From Sphaerosporella brunnea (Eukaryota; Ascomycota; Pezizomycetes; Pezizales; Pyronemataceae), in assembly GCA_008704415.1 (NCBI GenBank), contig VXIS01000098.1, positions 1 through 64,000 of the forward strand: a stretch of DNA of 64,000 nt. Reading direction: 5' to 3'. Positions 1 to 11,104 of this stretch are shown piece after piece; the stretch's first letter is position 1; the number at the start of each line of letters is the position of its first letter. Made by a program: the position numbers and the translations under genes. Under the pieces are notes generated by a model. It had not been told where the DNA came from, searched no databases, and saw only the letters and a list, made by a program, of their open reading frames with translations.

Positions 1-71
1 CGCCGGTAAAAGGGATAGTAGATCTATCTCTAGTTGGAAGGGAGGTGGCGATTCTAATTGGCAACTGAGTA

Positions 72-197
72 CCGCATAAACTCAGAAGCAAGAGACTGGG
101 CTACGTCACTGGCTAAGTCACTGCGCCATGTGGCAAAGTCACTAAGCCTACATGGCGCAGTGACTTAGCCCAGTCTCTTGCTTGCGAGTTTATGCGG
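72..197. mobile_element. Small TA-flanked inverted-repeat element (MITE-like)
   Basis: A near-palindrome. The left arm starting CCGCATAAACTC is repeated as its reverse complement at the right end (GAGTTTATGCGG). Both arms continue through GAGACTGGGCTA and AAGTCACTGCGCCATG with a few mismatches. Each end is bordered by TA (70-71 and 198-199), as expected for a Tc1/mariner or pogo type target duplication. It has no coding capacity. The inner motif GTGGCAAAGTCAC recurs in the hairpin at 39881-39963, so the two may be related. Confidence 0.6.
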
Positions 198-772
198 TAT
201 GGCGACGACTCGATGCATTCGAAAGTCTGTTTTGCATTCTCAGTTTGGGCTGGCGCATATGATTGCTGGCTTGCCTCCAGTCTCGTGAAGAGATGAGACC
301 ATGGGCGGAGCTTTCTTGATGACGCGCCGGTTGTCGGCTGGTTGGTGATGCCCGGTCGTTTGCATCTTCGAACCCCACCATAAATAGATGTTACATGATT
401 CTCGACGCCATCCATACTTTTTTGGCTCGAGCGGGCTCGAGCGGGGTTCACGATTCCGCTCCCGTCTATCTAAGCTGATGTACCCGTCCGATCCCGTCTA
501 TTTCATCATCTTAAAAACACGAAGCGAGCTGCAAAATACACAATATATCTAAAGTATACCTGGTATTGGAAGCGGACTCCCGAAAACAAAAGCAAAAAAA
601 CGCTTGTAGTAAACCTTCTAGAACTTTTTGATCCCCATCCACCCATTTCATCCATCAATGTGTGCAGAAAATAAAACTGAGATGTTGATATATTCGTACT
701 GGAGAAAGATAAAAAAATAATAAAAAAGACGCGAAATAGAAAGCAGTAAAAACATAGTCTATGAAGAGCGTA
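198..772. other. Intergenic, downstream of ornithine decarboxylase
   Basis: No coding frame is supported here. The part nearest the ODC stop codon is AT-rich and probably holds its 3' UTR and polyadenylation signals. Nothing else was recognised. Confidence 0.4.
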
Positions 773-2268
773 CTACGACTCGAGCAGGGCCTGGGCACCA
801 GCCTCGCTGACAACGTACATGACACGGTGGTCATCGTTGAACCCGTTGAACTTGGTTGCTGAGCACTTGGAGTACGCTGTAAATTCAAAGTCAGCATGAG
901 GTTCTCGAAATAAGTTGGGCTTACAAACCTCCCATGTTGTTGAAGTACAGCCAATCACCAACTTCCAAGACTTCCGGCAGGAAGCAGGAGCTCGAGATGC
1001 AATCAATGCCATCACAGGTCGGTCCCCAGACAGAGTACCTGGTGAGCTGGCTATCCTTCGCCAACGAGTTGTAGTAATAGTTAGGACCGTGCTTCAGCAC
1101 CCTCGGAACAGGGTGCTGGTGGTCGAAGATGATGTTGGAGAAGTTTCCGTAGACACCATCGTTCAGGTACAGCATGTAGGAGGGTTGGCCAGCCATCATA
1201 TCCTCCTGCACAGTGCGGCGTGCAATAACATGGGTGGCGATGGTGAATGCTGTCTCCACGTAGTACCGTCCAGGCTCGGCGATCACGCGAATGCTGGGTG
1301 GAAAGTACCGATCAACAGCGGGTCCCAACATCGCGGCAATCTGTTCAAGGTTGTCCGTGCCGTATCCACCACCAACATCGAGCATGCGCAAATCATATCC
1401 AACCTCGGCCGCCTCGTCGAACACCTTGCGAGCATCTTTCACAGCAGTGACGAAAGCCGAAGGATCGGTGGATCCGGACCCGACGTGGAAACTGACGCCA
1501 ATGACGTTCAATTCCAACTCATTAGCCAACCGCAAGAGGTCGGCAGTGCTGTCCAAAGGTGCGCCGTACTTGAGACTCAGCCGACACAAAGCCTTCGAGT
1601 CGTCCGTGGAGATGCGCAGGACCAAGGATGCGTCGGGGAAGAACTTCTTCACCTTGTAAAGCTCTTCGGGGTTGTCGAAGGTCATCATACGGATGTTGTT
1701 GTCGGCGGCATAGCGCACATAAGAGGCGGTTTTGCAGGGGTTCGCATAGATGATGCGGTGAGGCTCCACTCCAAGATCCAGGATTTGCTTAATCTCCGTC
1801 TTTGAAGCGCAGTCGAAGCCAGTTCCGAGTTTGGCAAGCAGACGCAAAACCGCCGGATCCTGGTTGCACTTGACAGCTACAGGAAGAGTCAGCGGCACGT
1901 CTCGGGAATGTCTGATGTAAGCGTAACATGCCATAGAAAGGTTCGATGCGCGGCAGATTAACCTTCCAGCGCATGTGCTGGCGATAAATCTCACCAAGGT
2001 CAGCAACGAAGAAAGCATCCTCCCCACCAGCTTCACACTGGTCCGGGTCAATGTTTTCGATGTGTGATTGAAGGGCATGAGCGATCATGGATTGTGCCAA
2101 GACCTCATGGGCAGCTTTGCTTTGGCTGAAACGCCGCTGCTGAGGCGACAGCTTCGGAGAGGTAGCGAGAGCAACGGGTGCCATGACGGAGGGGCACCAG
2201 GGATCGACAGGCGCAGCGAAAGGGGAAGCTTCTGGAATGGTCCAGGCAGCGGTCTCGGAAGGACTCAT
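773..2268 (-). CDS. spe1: Ornithine decarboxylase
   Basis: A PLP-dependent enzyme (fold-type III, alanine-racemase-like barrel) that converts ornithine to putrescine, the first step of polyamine synthesis in the cytosol. Three exons are predicted: 2268-1932, 1876-929 and 876-773, giving 462 aa, close to other fungal ODCs. The PLP-lysine motif FYAVKC is assembled exactly across intron 1. Other family marks are the HVGSG phosphate loop, the EPGRYYV segment and the catalytic-cysteine motif WGPTCDGID. The protein ends in a typical short tail, and the start is the first ATG of the conserved frame. Intron 1 (1931-1877, 55 nt) begins with GC rather than GT; the only reading that restores AVKC needs this GC-AG boundary. 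Intron 2 (928-877) is a normal GT-AG intron. Identification is secure; only the extreme N-terminus is uncertain. Confidence 0.95.
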
Positions 2269-5200
2269 TGGCGATTGGGATGTATTTAATTGGATTGCGT
2301 GAAATGATATATACGACGTTTATATGGTGTTAGGGTGGCCGGAACCGTACACACACGAAGTAGGACGACCGCCTCGACCCTCCCTCGGAGAGAGGAAGGA
2401 AACGACGGCGAAAGCTATGCGGCAAGGAGGCGGAAATGGATGCTGTATTTGTCGCTGTCGAACTAGAACCTTCCCGTCGTCGTGTGAATTGCGGTTGAGC
2501 GCTGCGATGGCGGCGGGATGCTGTTGAGGATGTCGCGGGAGGGTCGCGGGTACGTAATCTTGTTGGATTCGCGGAGGAGGAAGCGTCGAGCCGTGGTGAC
2601 GGACTGTTGTAGGACTTGTTGTGGCGGGATGGACGCAAGAGAACGGAAATCGAGGCTTCTTAAAAAGAGGCCTCTGGCCCTAAAAAAAAAATGTGTGGAC
2701 TTCTTCGTCCGTGCGGGATAGTGGCTGAACTTCGAGGGTGTCCAGCGGCAAATTGGGCAAGGAGGTCTGAGAGAAACAGAGTATCAGAATTCCGAAGCTT
2801 TGCAGACGACCTCTTCCCTGATTGATTTGCTTTACCTTTCCAACCCTGCGCCTCTGTTCCAGAAGCGGTGCGTTTGTGTTTTGAAGCGGCGAGTAGACGG
2901 CAAGAAGCCAGGTCAAAGAGTTCGACTGAAAGGGTGTATGGCGGACAACTGGGATGACTGCTCCGTGCAGCTTATGTATAATTTTTGTTTGTGCTGTGAT
3001 CTGGGCACGGAGTCAGCCTGAACGCCAGTCACCACAACGCTGAGCACACAACAAGGAACAGTGCTCGCGCCTATCTGGCGTGGAGGAGTTGAGCTGATGA
3101 CGAGCAAGATTCACCACCGGATTTTTGTAATTCACAGTATGGGGAGGGAAAAATTCACCTAGACAGGAATTCACAGCGGCTGGGGCGGCGGCGAGGACGG
3201 CAACAGCGAATTTAGAGCTTCCGATGGGAGGGTTCTCTCGATCTAGGAGAGGATAGAAAAGGAGGAGAAAATGGGGGGGGTGCAGAAGAAGTTTGAAAGC
3301 GAAAGGGCGGGCGGGATCTGGAGTGAGGGGGTTGACTTTTTCTCAGGGCGGCGCAAGCCGATATGTCACGTACTTTTGCGTAGTTATGTCGCTCAGCCAT
3401 TCAATAATTTTTATTCTCAGACTAGGCGCTCTCGAGTCTCGACGGCCAATGACTTAATTTTATTTTATTTTATTTTTTTAAAAAAGGATGAGCTATAATA
3501 TTCTTTGCTCCAACCATTATAAAAAGTAGTATAGCTTCAAATAATTCGTCAGTGATGCGAGGACTGCGAATCTGCAATCGAGCACTGCACACACGCACAC
3601 ATGGGCAAGGCACTCCATCACCACCAACGCCATTAATAAACTCCTCGGCACATCACGGACTGCACTTTACCAGGCAGCTCTCTTTTTACCGGAATTCATC
3701 AAACTTTCTCTTCTAGGCCAACGTCAAAGTGTGCAATTCCACATTTGCGTTTCAATGATGGGACCGGGGAAGGGAACGTTCGTCCTATTTGACGACGGTT
3801 TCAAAAGCCTTTTCATATCGAATACATTCCCTCAACAGCCGTGCCGTCAAAGGAAACCTTTTTTAACGCCCGGGGGGGGGGGGGGGGGGTAAAGATGCGT
3901 TCCCATTCATTTCGATGAGCTAGTGTCCGAGGCACGATGGCACAGCATGAGGCCGCGTCAATGGAATTTCGTGGATATCGATCTCGCGTTTCAATAGCTA
4001 GGAACTCCGTGCAAGTGAGGGAAAGCCTTATTCCTCCCAGAACTTAAGCTTCACGGACCGAGTGGATTATAGCTACAGCTTTGCTTGCACCAAGAGTGTC
4101 TGGCCCGAGCGGACTACATACTTCTACACTTAAGAGGTAGGTATTCACTGTTGGTCTTCCTGTGTGTGCGCCTCGAGTGCTGCATCATGAGACTTGTCTG
4201 GCGGTCATAATTGGACCAAAGCACTAGGTACTACAACAAGTAACCGAATCGCTATTGTTACTGTTACTATTACCATCATGTTGTGGCATCAAATAGATAC
4301 AGTATCAGTGGACCTGTAACCATGGAGCTCGTATAATAACCTGTCCTTTGCCATATACTCACTTACATACTCGTGAGAACCAAAAAATGCGGGTGGCTGC
4401 AACTCGCTCGAAGGAGCAGTCATTGGGCTCAATTGAGGTTCAAATCACCAGATCCTGAAAGTCTCGCGAGATCTCGCCCACCAGCGTTTTTTGGTTCTAA
4501 ATGCCGGCCACGAGTATAGTAAAATCCGTGGTGCGAATCTGCCGCAGCCGTGTGTGCACGTGTGAGCAAAGTGCGTGCAGGCGATCAACGCAGGTACAGA
4601 AGTCGTGCATCACTCTCACGATTGTGTGTATCCATCATCATCATCATCATCATCATGACAATGACCATGCAGATCGAACCGCATCTTGCCTCGCTACCCT
4701 GAAGGTGTCGGCTGTCTCGGGATGAGAACTGTGAACTGAAGATCAGGTACAAACATGCACAAGAGGCGGAGGAAGATGCTGCTTTCGACACTGTCCACCT
4801 GAACAGGTACTAAGTATGTAGCCAAGAGACTTTGAGAGAGACAAACAACGTTTGAGCATTCAGAATCCGGCTGCACAGAACCAAGGCATGGTAAGTACTT
4901 CGGTTAGTCAGTAGGTAAGTACTTACCTAGGTAGGTACCTACGTGCCCACTCAAGGCCACTTAAACATGCATGAGCGTGAGGTTTTTTTTGCAACTGCCA
5001 AACTATGCACCCACCTGGATCGAGATCAAATATGTAAGTACTGTGCAACTAGTCGTTGATGCTGGCAGCAGCTTTGCGTTACACATCGAACTTGACATGC
5101 ATGGTCGCCGACAAATCTTCCTTGTCCACGGACATCGGAGGTGTTGGGCCGTTCAGTCCATAAAACATCAAGACCAACCCCTCCAATCGTGGCATCGCCT

Positions 5201-6159
5201 TTCGAATCTGGCCCTCGGCATTGATCGAAACCCACAGTCATAGTACCCATTCTCGTGCTCGTGAGAACGCTGACCGTGTTCCATCCAGCCAACCCCCTCA
5301 CGTCACCTCTGCCAAACGACGTGGAACAGCATTTTGTACATAAACAGAAACTTCTTCTGCGCTCTGGGTGGGTGTGACATCCCGCGAGAACTGCTACACA
5401 AGGCAGGGTACCGACAGCGGATCTGCCCGAAAGGCGGTTTTCTTTTCTCAAGGCATCTATGTAGGTCGGTATGTTAACCCAGATCCGGACGATGTTCTTG
5501 CTCGAGAAAAACGTGGCACGGTCTTTCAGATCTGACGTCCACAGAAGAAATGTGGCCAGAATTCTGGCCACTGGCTTAATTATGATGACGAGTGTCGCAT
5601 GCATATGGTGCCGCCCCCCAGGGTTGTGGGCTCTTGCGGTCAACCTCGCCCTTACATACCCGACGGCACATGAATTTGAAGCATCGGAAAGATAAAAAAA
5701 AAAAAAAAACCGATTTACGCACATGCACTAGTACACATCATTTGACATGTCTATCGTCGACGACTTCCAGCGAGAACTTGAGGAGAGTTACGAGGGTTAC
5801 ATCCAGTGTAACTCCAGCACTCTATTATCCGAGCAGGTTTACGTAGGACGGGTCCACAGAGCCGCTCAGCCCTATGCAGGAGCAAGTGCTGTCAACCGAA
5901 CTTTGCTGTCACACAGGAAATATTATTGCCTAACCGCCATCTCAAATTCGAAGTGCAAGGCATATTTGCCTGTTATCACTTCAAAGCAGTGATGGCTGTG
6001 TTTTTGAGTTCGTGTGTATGAGCACTTGTACTCGGATGACACGTGCTCTGGCCCCCACGCGCATGGCCAGCAAAGTCTGTAAAAATGCGAACACAGTGTT
6101 GAGTAAAAATTCCCCAGCTCTGGCCATGGCTGCGAGCGTGCATGTATTATGCGGTGGTT
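2269..6159. other. Long intergenic region upstream of ODC
   Basis: No gene is supported over about 3.9 kb. The first few hundred bases upstream of ODC are pyrimidine-rich on the ODC strand and probably hold its promoter and leader. The rest contains a run of about 18 G near 3880, a CAT repeat at about 4632-4656, and a palindromic cluster of GGTAAGTACTTACC type near 4913-4940. A 232-codon open frame on the minus strand (5026-5724) looks fortuitous. Confidence 0.4.
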
Positions 6160-7394
6160 CTATTCTCCAACCGTAGCACTCCGCATAGTGTACAAGTCCA
6201 CAACGTTAACATCCTCCGCATAGCCCTCTGCCTCCTCTTCTCCTTGCGTGTCCATATGCGTGCGATCCGTCAGCACGATGCCAGACTGCTCCAGCAAATG
6301 GAGGAACTGGTTTTCGCTCTCGTGTCTCCGCTTGTGGCCAACAACCAGGACTGTCTCCGGACTTTTCTGGAATAGCTTCGCGATGACTGAAACCAGTGCC
6401 GGAGCTGCATCCACGTTGTACATACAATCCGAGACAATCACAGCATCGAAATACTGCGAGGAAATGTCCTCCGGTATGTCTTCGTTCCAGTCGAGCTCTC
6501 GGAACGCGACCTGCGGATGTCCGTTGATATTTTTGTTGCTTATATCTGCGGCCAATGGCAGATCGCTCAGAGTGACTTGACATCTGCTGTGCAACTGAGC
6601 AAGTGTCAGACCCACGATTCCGCAGCTGGTGATAGGACGGGTTGTGAGTCAGCTCCCAAAAAGATAAAAAAAATTTAAAAAAACAAATTGGACGTGGGTC
6701 TTACCCACTGCCCAGCTCTAAAACATTCAAACGCCTATTGCTTTGCAGCAGTTTGTCCAATGTATCCAGCGAGCCGCTGGGCTCGCCGGTGGGTGAGAGA
6801 ACTTCGGAGAGATAAGTAACCAATGCGACTCCCGCATCCCTGGATGTCGTCAATATATGTCGTGCTTGTGGAACAGCTTAATATCCAGTGGATGGCGCAT
6901 GTTGTTAGGTCTATTCTTTACCAGATGTGGAGTGCAATGCTGTCCTTGGTTTCCTCCCACACACCCAAGTATTTTTCGCGGCCAATGTCCATCCGCCTTT
7001 CAACGAAGTCACCAGCCTCGACCTCATTTTTGCCAGGATTGAAGGGTGCACTCCACGCCGACAATACAGTGGATCGTGGTAGTTCTACTGGCGAGCAGAG
7101 CTGGTCTGCAGGCCGCTCGTGCGCAGAAACTTGAAGGACAATGGCTTTGCCATTGCTGGCCTGGGCACCGACCGATATGTCTATGGCGAGGCATCGCATT
7201 CCCGCTGCCCATGTGTATTCTCGGCGAGCAATCACCGTTCCGTCGATGTGTCGGACGGTGCCTACAATCGGGCTGTCTCGTGGCATGAAAGATTCGCCCA
7301 AATCGGACGTGACAACGATCAACGTCGATACCGTCCCGCCTCGACGGGCGCCGGCCTTGAAGCGCGGCTTTTTGAGGAATCGAATGTATTGCAT
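6160..7394 (-). CDS. METTL21-like (family 16) protein lysine methyltransferase
   Basis: A SAM-dependent methyltransferase of the Methyltransf_16 family, whose members mostly methylate lysines of cytosolic proteins; the substrate cannot be told from sequence. Three exons: 7394-6922, 6839-6705 and 6625-6160, giving 357 aa. Splicing joins the SAM-binding motif I, LELGSGCGIVGL (about residues 198-209), exactly across intron 2, whose branch site GCTGAC is visible. Downstream are an acidic motif DWNED and the post-II segment FDAVIVSDCMYN. The N-terminus MQYIRFLKKPR resembles that of other fungal members and decides the start; an in-frame ATG 18 codons upstream (7448) is the alternative. The neighbouring MITE lies about 280 bp upstream of the start codon. 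Confidence 0.85.
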
Positions 7395-7671
7395 TTTCCG
7401 GCGTTCGAGTGACTTGGAAGATGAAGTAGAAGTTCTATCTAGCCTCACATGCGCGCGCGGTATCTACATTGTGCTTACATAATCCTGTCCTCCCCTTCCT
7501 CAGTCCTCTGACTCCTGGGCGCAGCGGCGCCTGCCTCAGGCTGGCTGCTCCTCCCAGGAGATCTAGAACTACGTAATGGGATCCGGAGCTCGTGTGGCGG
7601 GAGGTGGGGAAACAACTGCGGCGATAATACCCTCTGGTGCACCGCACAGCCACACACCTACTCCCCTAATA

Positions 7672-7867
7672 CTATCGCGTTGCCACTTATGTCGTTTTTC
7701 CGTTTGTGTCGCGCTAAAAGGTACGCTGCTGGCTCAGAAATACGCGGGGTTGCGGGATGGTGGTTGCGACGCGAGGTCCTCGCCAGCTGTCCGCGTATTT
7801 CTGAACCAGCCAGCGTGCTTTTTAGCGCGACACAAACGGAAAAACGACATAAGTGGCAACGCGATAG
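7672..7867. mobile_element. MITE with ~80-bp terminal inverted repeats and TA duplication
   Basis: A 196-bp element. The left end begins CTATCGCGTTGCCACTTATG, and the right end is its reverse complement, so about 80 bp pair on each side around a loop of about 35 bp. TA lies at both borders (7670-7671 and 7868-7869). This is the hallmark of a non-autonomous Tc1/mariner or pogo (Fot1-type) element. There is no coding frame. It sits in the 695-bp gap between two divergent genes, the methyltransferase and the THOC5-like gene. The arms are nearly identical, which suggests fairly recent insertion. Confidence 0.85.
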
Positions 7868-8088
7868 TAGACAGCAGAACAGTGATCGTAAATGCGCTGT
7901 AGCCAAAACATAGCGAGAAATCGACGTCGCGACGTTATTGGTGGAGTCCGCCAGCTCAAATCATGAGAGCGCAGAAAATTATGACACCAGACGTTTCGCG
8001 ACAAGGCGTGTCGGCGCCAAGCCTGCCGCGCCCAGACCGGCTTGACTTATTCACATCGTGTCGCTCAACCACGACAACCAGACAACTC

Positions 8089-8849
8089 ATGGCCATCCAA
8101 TACGCCGCCATCGATCAAGACCGCACCGTGGCACATTTCCTTGAGGTGGCCGAGCGTACTCGACAATTATGCCACGAGATCATCTCCGCGCTCGAGGCTG
8201 CCAGTGACGGCGAACCCTCCGACCAGGTTCAAGCCGAAAGGTTGCGGCAGCGCAAGCAACTGAACGCCCTAGTCATGCAGCTCAAGAGCCTTCATCGCTC
8301 AGCCATCATGTCTTCTCGGGAGGCCAAGAAGGCCACCGGCAAGGCATGCCAGGAGGTCGACCGTCTGCACCTGCAGCTTCAAAATCTGTACTACGAGCAG
8401 CGGCATCTTCGGGGAGAAAAACAATGCCTGCAAGGATTTCCCGTAAGACTGCCGTCACATAATATTTTTCGTTTGCTACGTGCGGAACTGATATGGATGG
8501 CAGGCACAAATACACCTCCCTGCCGTTGATCCCGGTGGAGAAGTTTCTGGCGCAGCATCCTGAATTCCAGCAGACTGATCCTCATAATCTTATGATTGCA
8601 CGACTGAAAAACTGGAAGGTTGTTCGGGAAGAGCTGGAAAAGCAGCGCAAGGAACTGTTGATTGAAAAGCAAGCCCTGATCGCTGAGAACAAGAAGCGAA
8701 AGGACGACCTGGACAGCTTGGACGAGCAGCTGAAGAAATTCAGTAAGTGCTATTCCGTCTGTCTGTCTTCAACTCACTGCGGCATTACTAATCATTTTGC
8801 AGTCGAGTCTTCGCGTTCCATCCAGACCACATTCCAGAAAGACTATTAG
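8089..8849 (+). CDS. THO complex subunit 5 (THOC5/Fmip1) homologue, apparently frameshifted
   Basis: THOC5-family proteins belong to the THO complex, which couples transcription to mRNA export in the nucleus. The coiled-coil core is clear: LYYEQRHLRGE, then HKYTSLPLIPVEKFLAQHPEF, then a helical tail ending in FQKDY. Exons are 8089-8442, 8504-8742 and 8803-8849; both introns have good GT and AG ends, and an ACTAAT branch site is visible in the second. The summed exon length is 640 nt, one more than a multiple of three. The frame breaks at a run of five A near 8417-8421. Reading one A fewer there would continue as RGENNACKDFPHKY, matching the family, before intron 1. So this is either a one-base assembly error or a real disabling mutation. 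The start is the ATG opening MAIQYAAIDQ; an in-frame ATG lies at 7963. Confidence 0.8.
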
Positions 8850-9906
8850 TGGGGTCCGAGAGACCATTTTGTGGGCCGTGCCATTACCGAGCGTTTAATA
8901 CTTTTTACAGAAGCCACTGGGAACATTCTGGCAGGCATCCAATATCCCTCATATTCGATTCGAGAGAGGCTGGGACGACAACGCATCGCATTTCGTTCCA
9001 CTGAGCGGTGGAACAGCCCCGCCTTCTGTATCAGGGCAAGTTTCCGGCAGCTGGCGGGCGCACAGCACCGCCCTTTTATTTTCGCGCGGTCGTAGATAGC
9101 AATGGAATACTGTGTGGACCATCATGACTTTCTACCTGTCATAGTAGATGCGGTTGACCTCATCCCTTTGAACTCGTTGCACACAGATGCCCTCTTTCTG
9201 CGCAATATCCTCAGCATCCCGCCACGTGTCGGTTCTCCAGTCATTCCATGCTGGTAAACGTTAACCTCGGTTCCAACCTCCGATGACTCGCCAACGCGAT
9301 ATTGTTTCACCGAGTGGTATACAACCCTAACCCAATGAGAACCTCCGCACTGACCTCTTCCGCCATTCCTTCCTTCCTTCCTTCTCTCCCTTCTCTCCAA
9401 TTCCCCTTTGTGTGATGGTGAGACAACGCCTTCCCCTCAAAATTTGTCTCGCAGTTCAATCCAGGGCTGCAGCCTTACAAGGAAAGGCGTGTGGGGACTG
9501 CTGCTGGGGGTTTACAATTGGCTGCCACAGGAAATGAAATGCCGCAGTTTCTTTTTTTTTAGAACTTCTGAAGAAGGCCTCTGGTGTTCAGAGTTTTTGT
9601 TGAGCGCCGTCGCTCTCCTCCCCTTTCTCACGGTTTGTTGAGCCCCTCCACCCCCCTAAATCATGCCTTGTCACCCATCATTCATGATTCATCCCTTTCC
9701 GTTTTTATCTGTGCGTGAAACACGATGTAGTTAGAGATGCCCCCACTGGCCACCGACTTCTGGTTGCTGGGCTCCCTTCCTTTTTCTTTTTCCCGGGGGT
9801 GGATGCGCGAAGTATAATACCTACAATATGTGCGCGTCGGCATCCGGAATAAATGAAGCGTTACTCATGATCATTGTTGAGAAACATGGCGTTGGGTTCT
9901 CGGCTC
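8850..9906. other. Intergenic, no gene seen
   Basis: Holds the 3' side of the THOC5-like gene, a TTCC-repeat tract near 9366-9385 and several C- or T-rich runs. No conserved coding frame or RNA was recognised on either strand. Confidence 0.4.
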
Positions 9907-10320
9907 TCAGTAGTTCTTTAAGGGGGTGTAGGAAATCTCGTAGCGGATCTCCTCATCCTCCTATTTCCATCGAGTGATGCGCGGCTGTCCGAGGGGCCCG
10001 AAATACGGTTGCCGTTTCGCCTGTTTTTTCAAGGAGCGAGGCATATCTACCATTGGAAAAGCATGGATAGTGATGTATCGTGATCCAGCCGACTGCAAAA
10101 ATGTTTTTTGGCAGTAGCACTGGAAAGTAGAGCAGTTGTTGTTTGGCGTCATCAAATATCACCCGACGGAGATGGTCAAAGTAGAGGTAGTGGCCATCTC
10201 AGAAACCCCGCCTCCCCATCGGAGTCCCAGGGCGTGAAAACTCAAGCTGAGACTGATCCATCGATCATATATGACTGCCACCGTTGGGTACGCCTCAGGG
10301 GTATGGAAGACGATCGAACC
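9907..10320 (-). pseudogene. C-terminal fragment of an unrecognised fungal gene
   Basis: On the minus strand a protein-like stretch can be followed: GHYLYFDHLRRVIFDDAKQQ, then LLYFPVLLPKNIFAVGW, then SNGRYASLLEKTGETAT. By splicing from a GTATTT donor to an AAATAG acceptor it continues as EDEEIRYEISYTPLKNY and a stop at 9907. Further upstream GSIVFHTPEAYPTVAVIYD looks coding in another frame. No start codon or N-terminal part is found before the U1 gene at 10515, so the gene appears 5'-truncated. The family was not recognised. It could be a small intact multi-exon gene that I have not assembled correctly. Confidence 0.3.
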
Positions 10321-10514
10321 GAGGGAGCTCAGCTGCCTTTGAAGGGTAATGACGGCTAGCTAGTAAGGCCGGGCAGGGAAAATGACTGTGCACTGGTGTA
10401 TTCAAGGGCGATTGATTTTGTGACCGCATGCGTGGGCATTTAAGGAGGGGCATCATCTTAAGAGTATACGTACTTAGTAGGTAATCCAATTCCTCAAGGA
10501 AGGAAAGGGCACAC

Positions 10515-10695
10515 CAGTTTCCTTCGATGTTTCGACAGCGTCCAAACATCAACGGAAACGAAGCACAAATCAAAAATTGCGACGCCGAAAGATCCTAAGA
10601 CCCTTCGTAGACACACCGTCTCTCTATGTGCAATGAGAGTGGCATCTCCAGAGCTTGGTAATTTGGGAGCTACCAAGTCGCATCAAGGTAAGTAT
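10515..10695 (-). ncRNA. U1 spliceosomal snRNA, copy 1 (class A)
   Basis: Read on the minus strand, the RNA opens with ATACTTACC, the sequence that pairs with the 5' splice site. It is followed by the SL I stem CTTGGTA/TACCAAG around a 10-nt loop, the SL II stem CTCTC/GAGAG around ATTGCACATA (the U1A-type loop), the SL III stem CGAAGGGTC/GATCTTTCG, the Sm site AATTTTTG (10571-10578), and SL IV at about 10558-10518, where TTTCC..TGATGTTT pairs with AAACATCGAAGGAAA. The 3' end is estimated from SL IV. The TATA-like box ATATAAAA lies about 45 bp upstream. It is divergent from copy 2. Confidence 0.88.
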
Positions 10696-10920
10696 GAGAA
10701 AAGGAAAAGGAGGGATGGAGGGGAGCCAGCCTTTTATATTCGTTTTTGGCTTGGCATTGTCGGCCAAAATTTCGAGGAATGTATCACTCATGCCTTTGTT
10801 GTCGAAATTTAAGAACAAGTAATTTGTGGTATAGTTCGAGTGACAGCCAGTGACCGCGCCAAGCCTGGGAGGACTATATAAACCCGCCTTTTCTCCCTCT
10901 TCCCTCCTTTTCCTTTCCTC
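10696..10920. promoter_or_regulatory. Bidirectional promoter between two head-to-head U1 genes
   Basis: A 225-bp spacer separates two outward-facing U1 5' ends. Towards copy 2 it has CTATATAAACCCGCC (TATA at 10875-10880, about 46 bp from the 5' end), preceded by GCGCCAAGCC. Towards copy 1, read on the minus strand, it has AAATTTTGGCCGACAATG, GCCAAGCC and ATATAAAAGG. Pyrimidine-rich tracts fill the space between each TATA box and its transcription start. Motifs of the AATTTTGGCC and GCCAAG type also precede the other U1 copies in this window. Confidence 0.7.
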
Positions 10921-11104
10921 ATACTTACCTTGATGCGACTTGGTAGCTCCCAAATTACCAAGCTCTGGAGATGCCACTCTCATTGCACATAGAGAGACGG
11001 TGTGTCTACGAAGGGTCTTAGGATCTTTCGGCGTCGCAATTTTTGATTTGTGCTTTGATGGCTTCCGTTGGTGTTTGGGCGCGGGCCGAGACACTGAAGG
11101 AAGT
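10921..11104 (+). ncRNA. U1 spliceosomal snRNA, copy 2 (class A)
   Basis: Near-identical to copy 1 from the 5' ATACTTACC through the Sm site AATTTTTG. SL I (CTTGGTA/TACCAAG), the SL II loop ATTGCACATA and SL III are all intact. SL IV at 11062-11103 has a different sequence (CTTCCGTTGGTGTTT against AGACACTGAAGGAAG) but still pairs, mostly by Watson-Crick and G-U pairs. This preserved pairing despite divergence argues for a functional RNA. The 3' end is placed just after SL IV. Confidence 0.88.

Noticed and set aside
915..1805. 296-codon plus-strand frame opposite ODC
   Set aside because: Shadow of the codon bias of the ornithine decarboxylase exon on the opposite strand; no independent features.
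5026..5724. 232-codon open frame on the minus strand
   Set aside because: Composition is unlike protein (clusters of Cys, Arg and Thr, Phe run from a T tract), no family resemblance, and no splice or start context; treated as chance.
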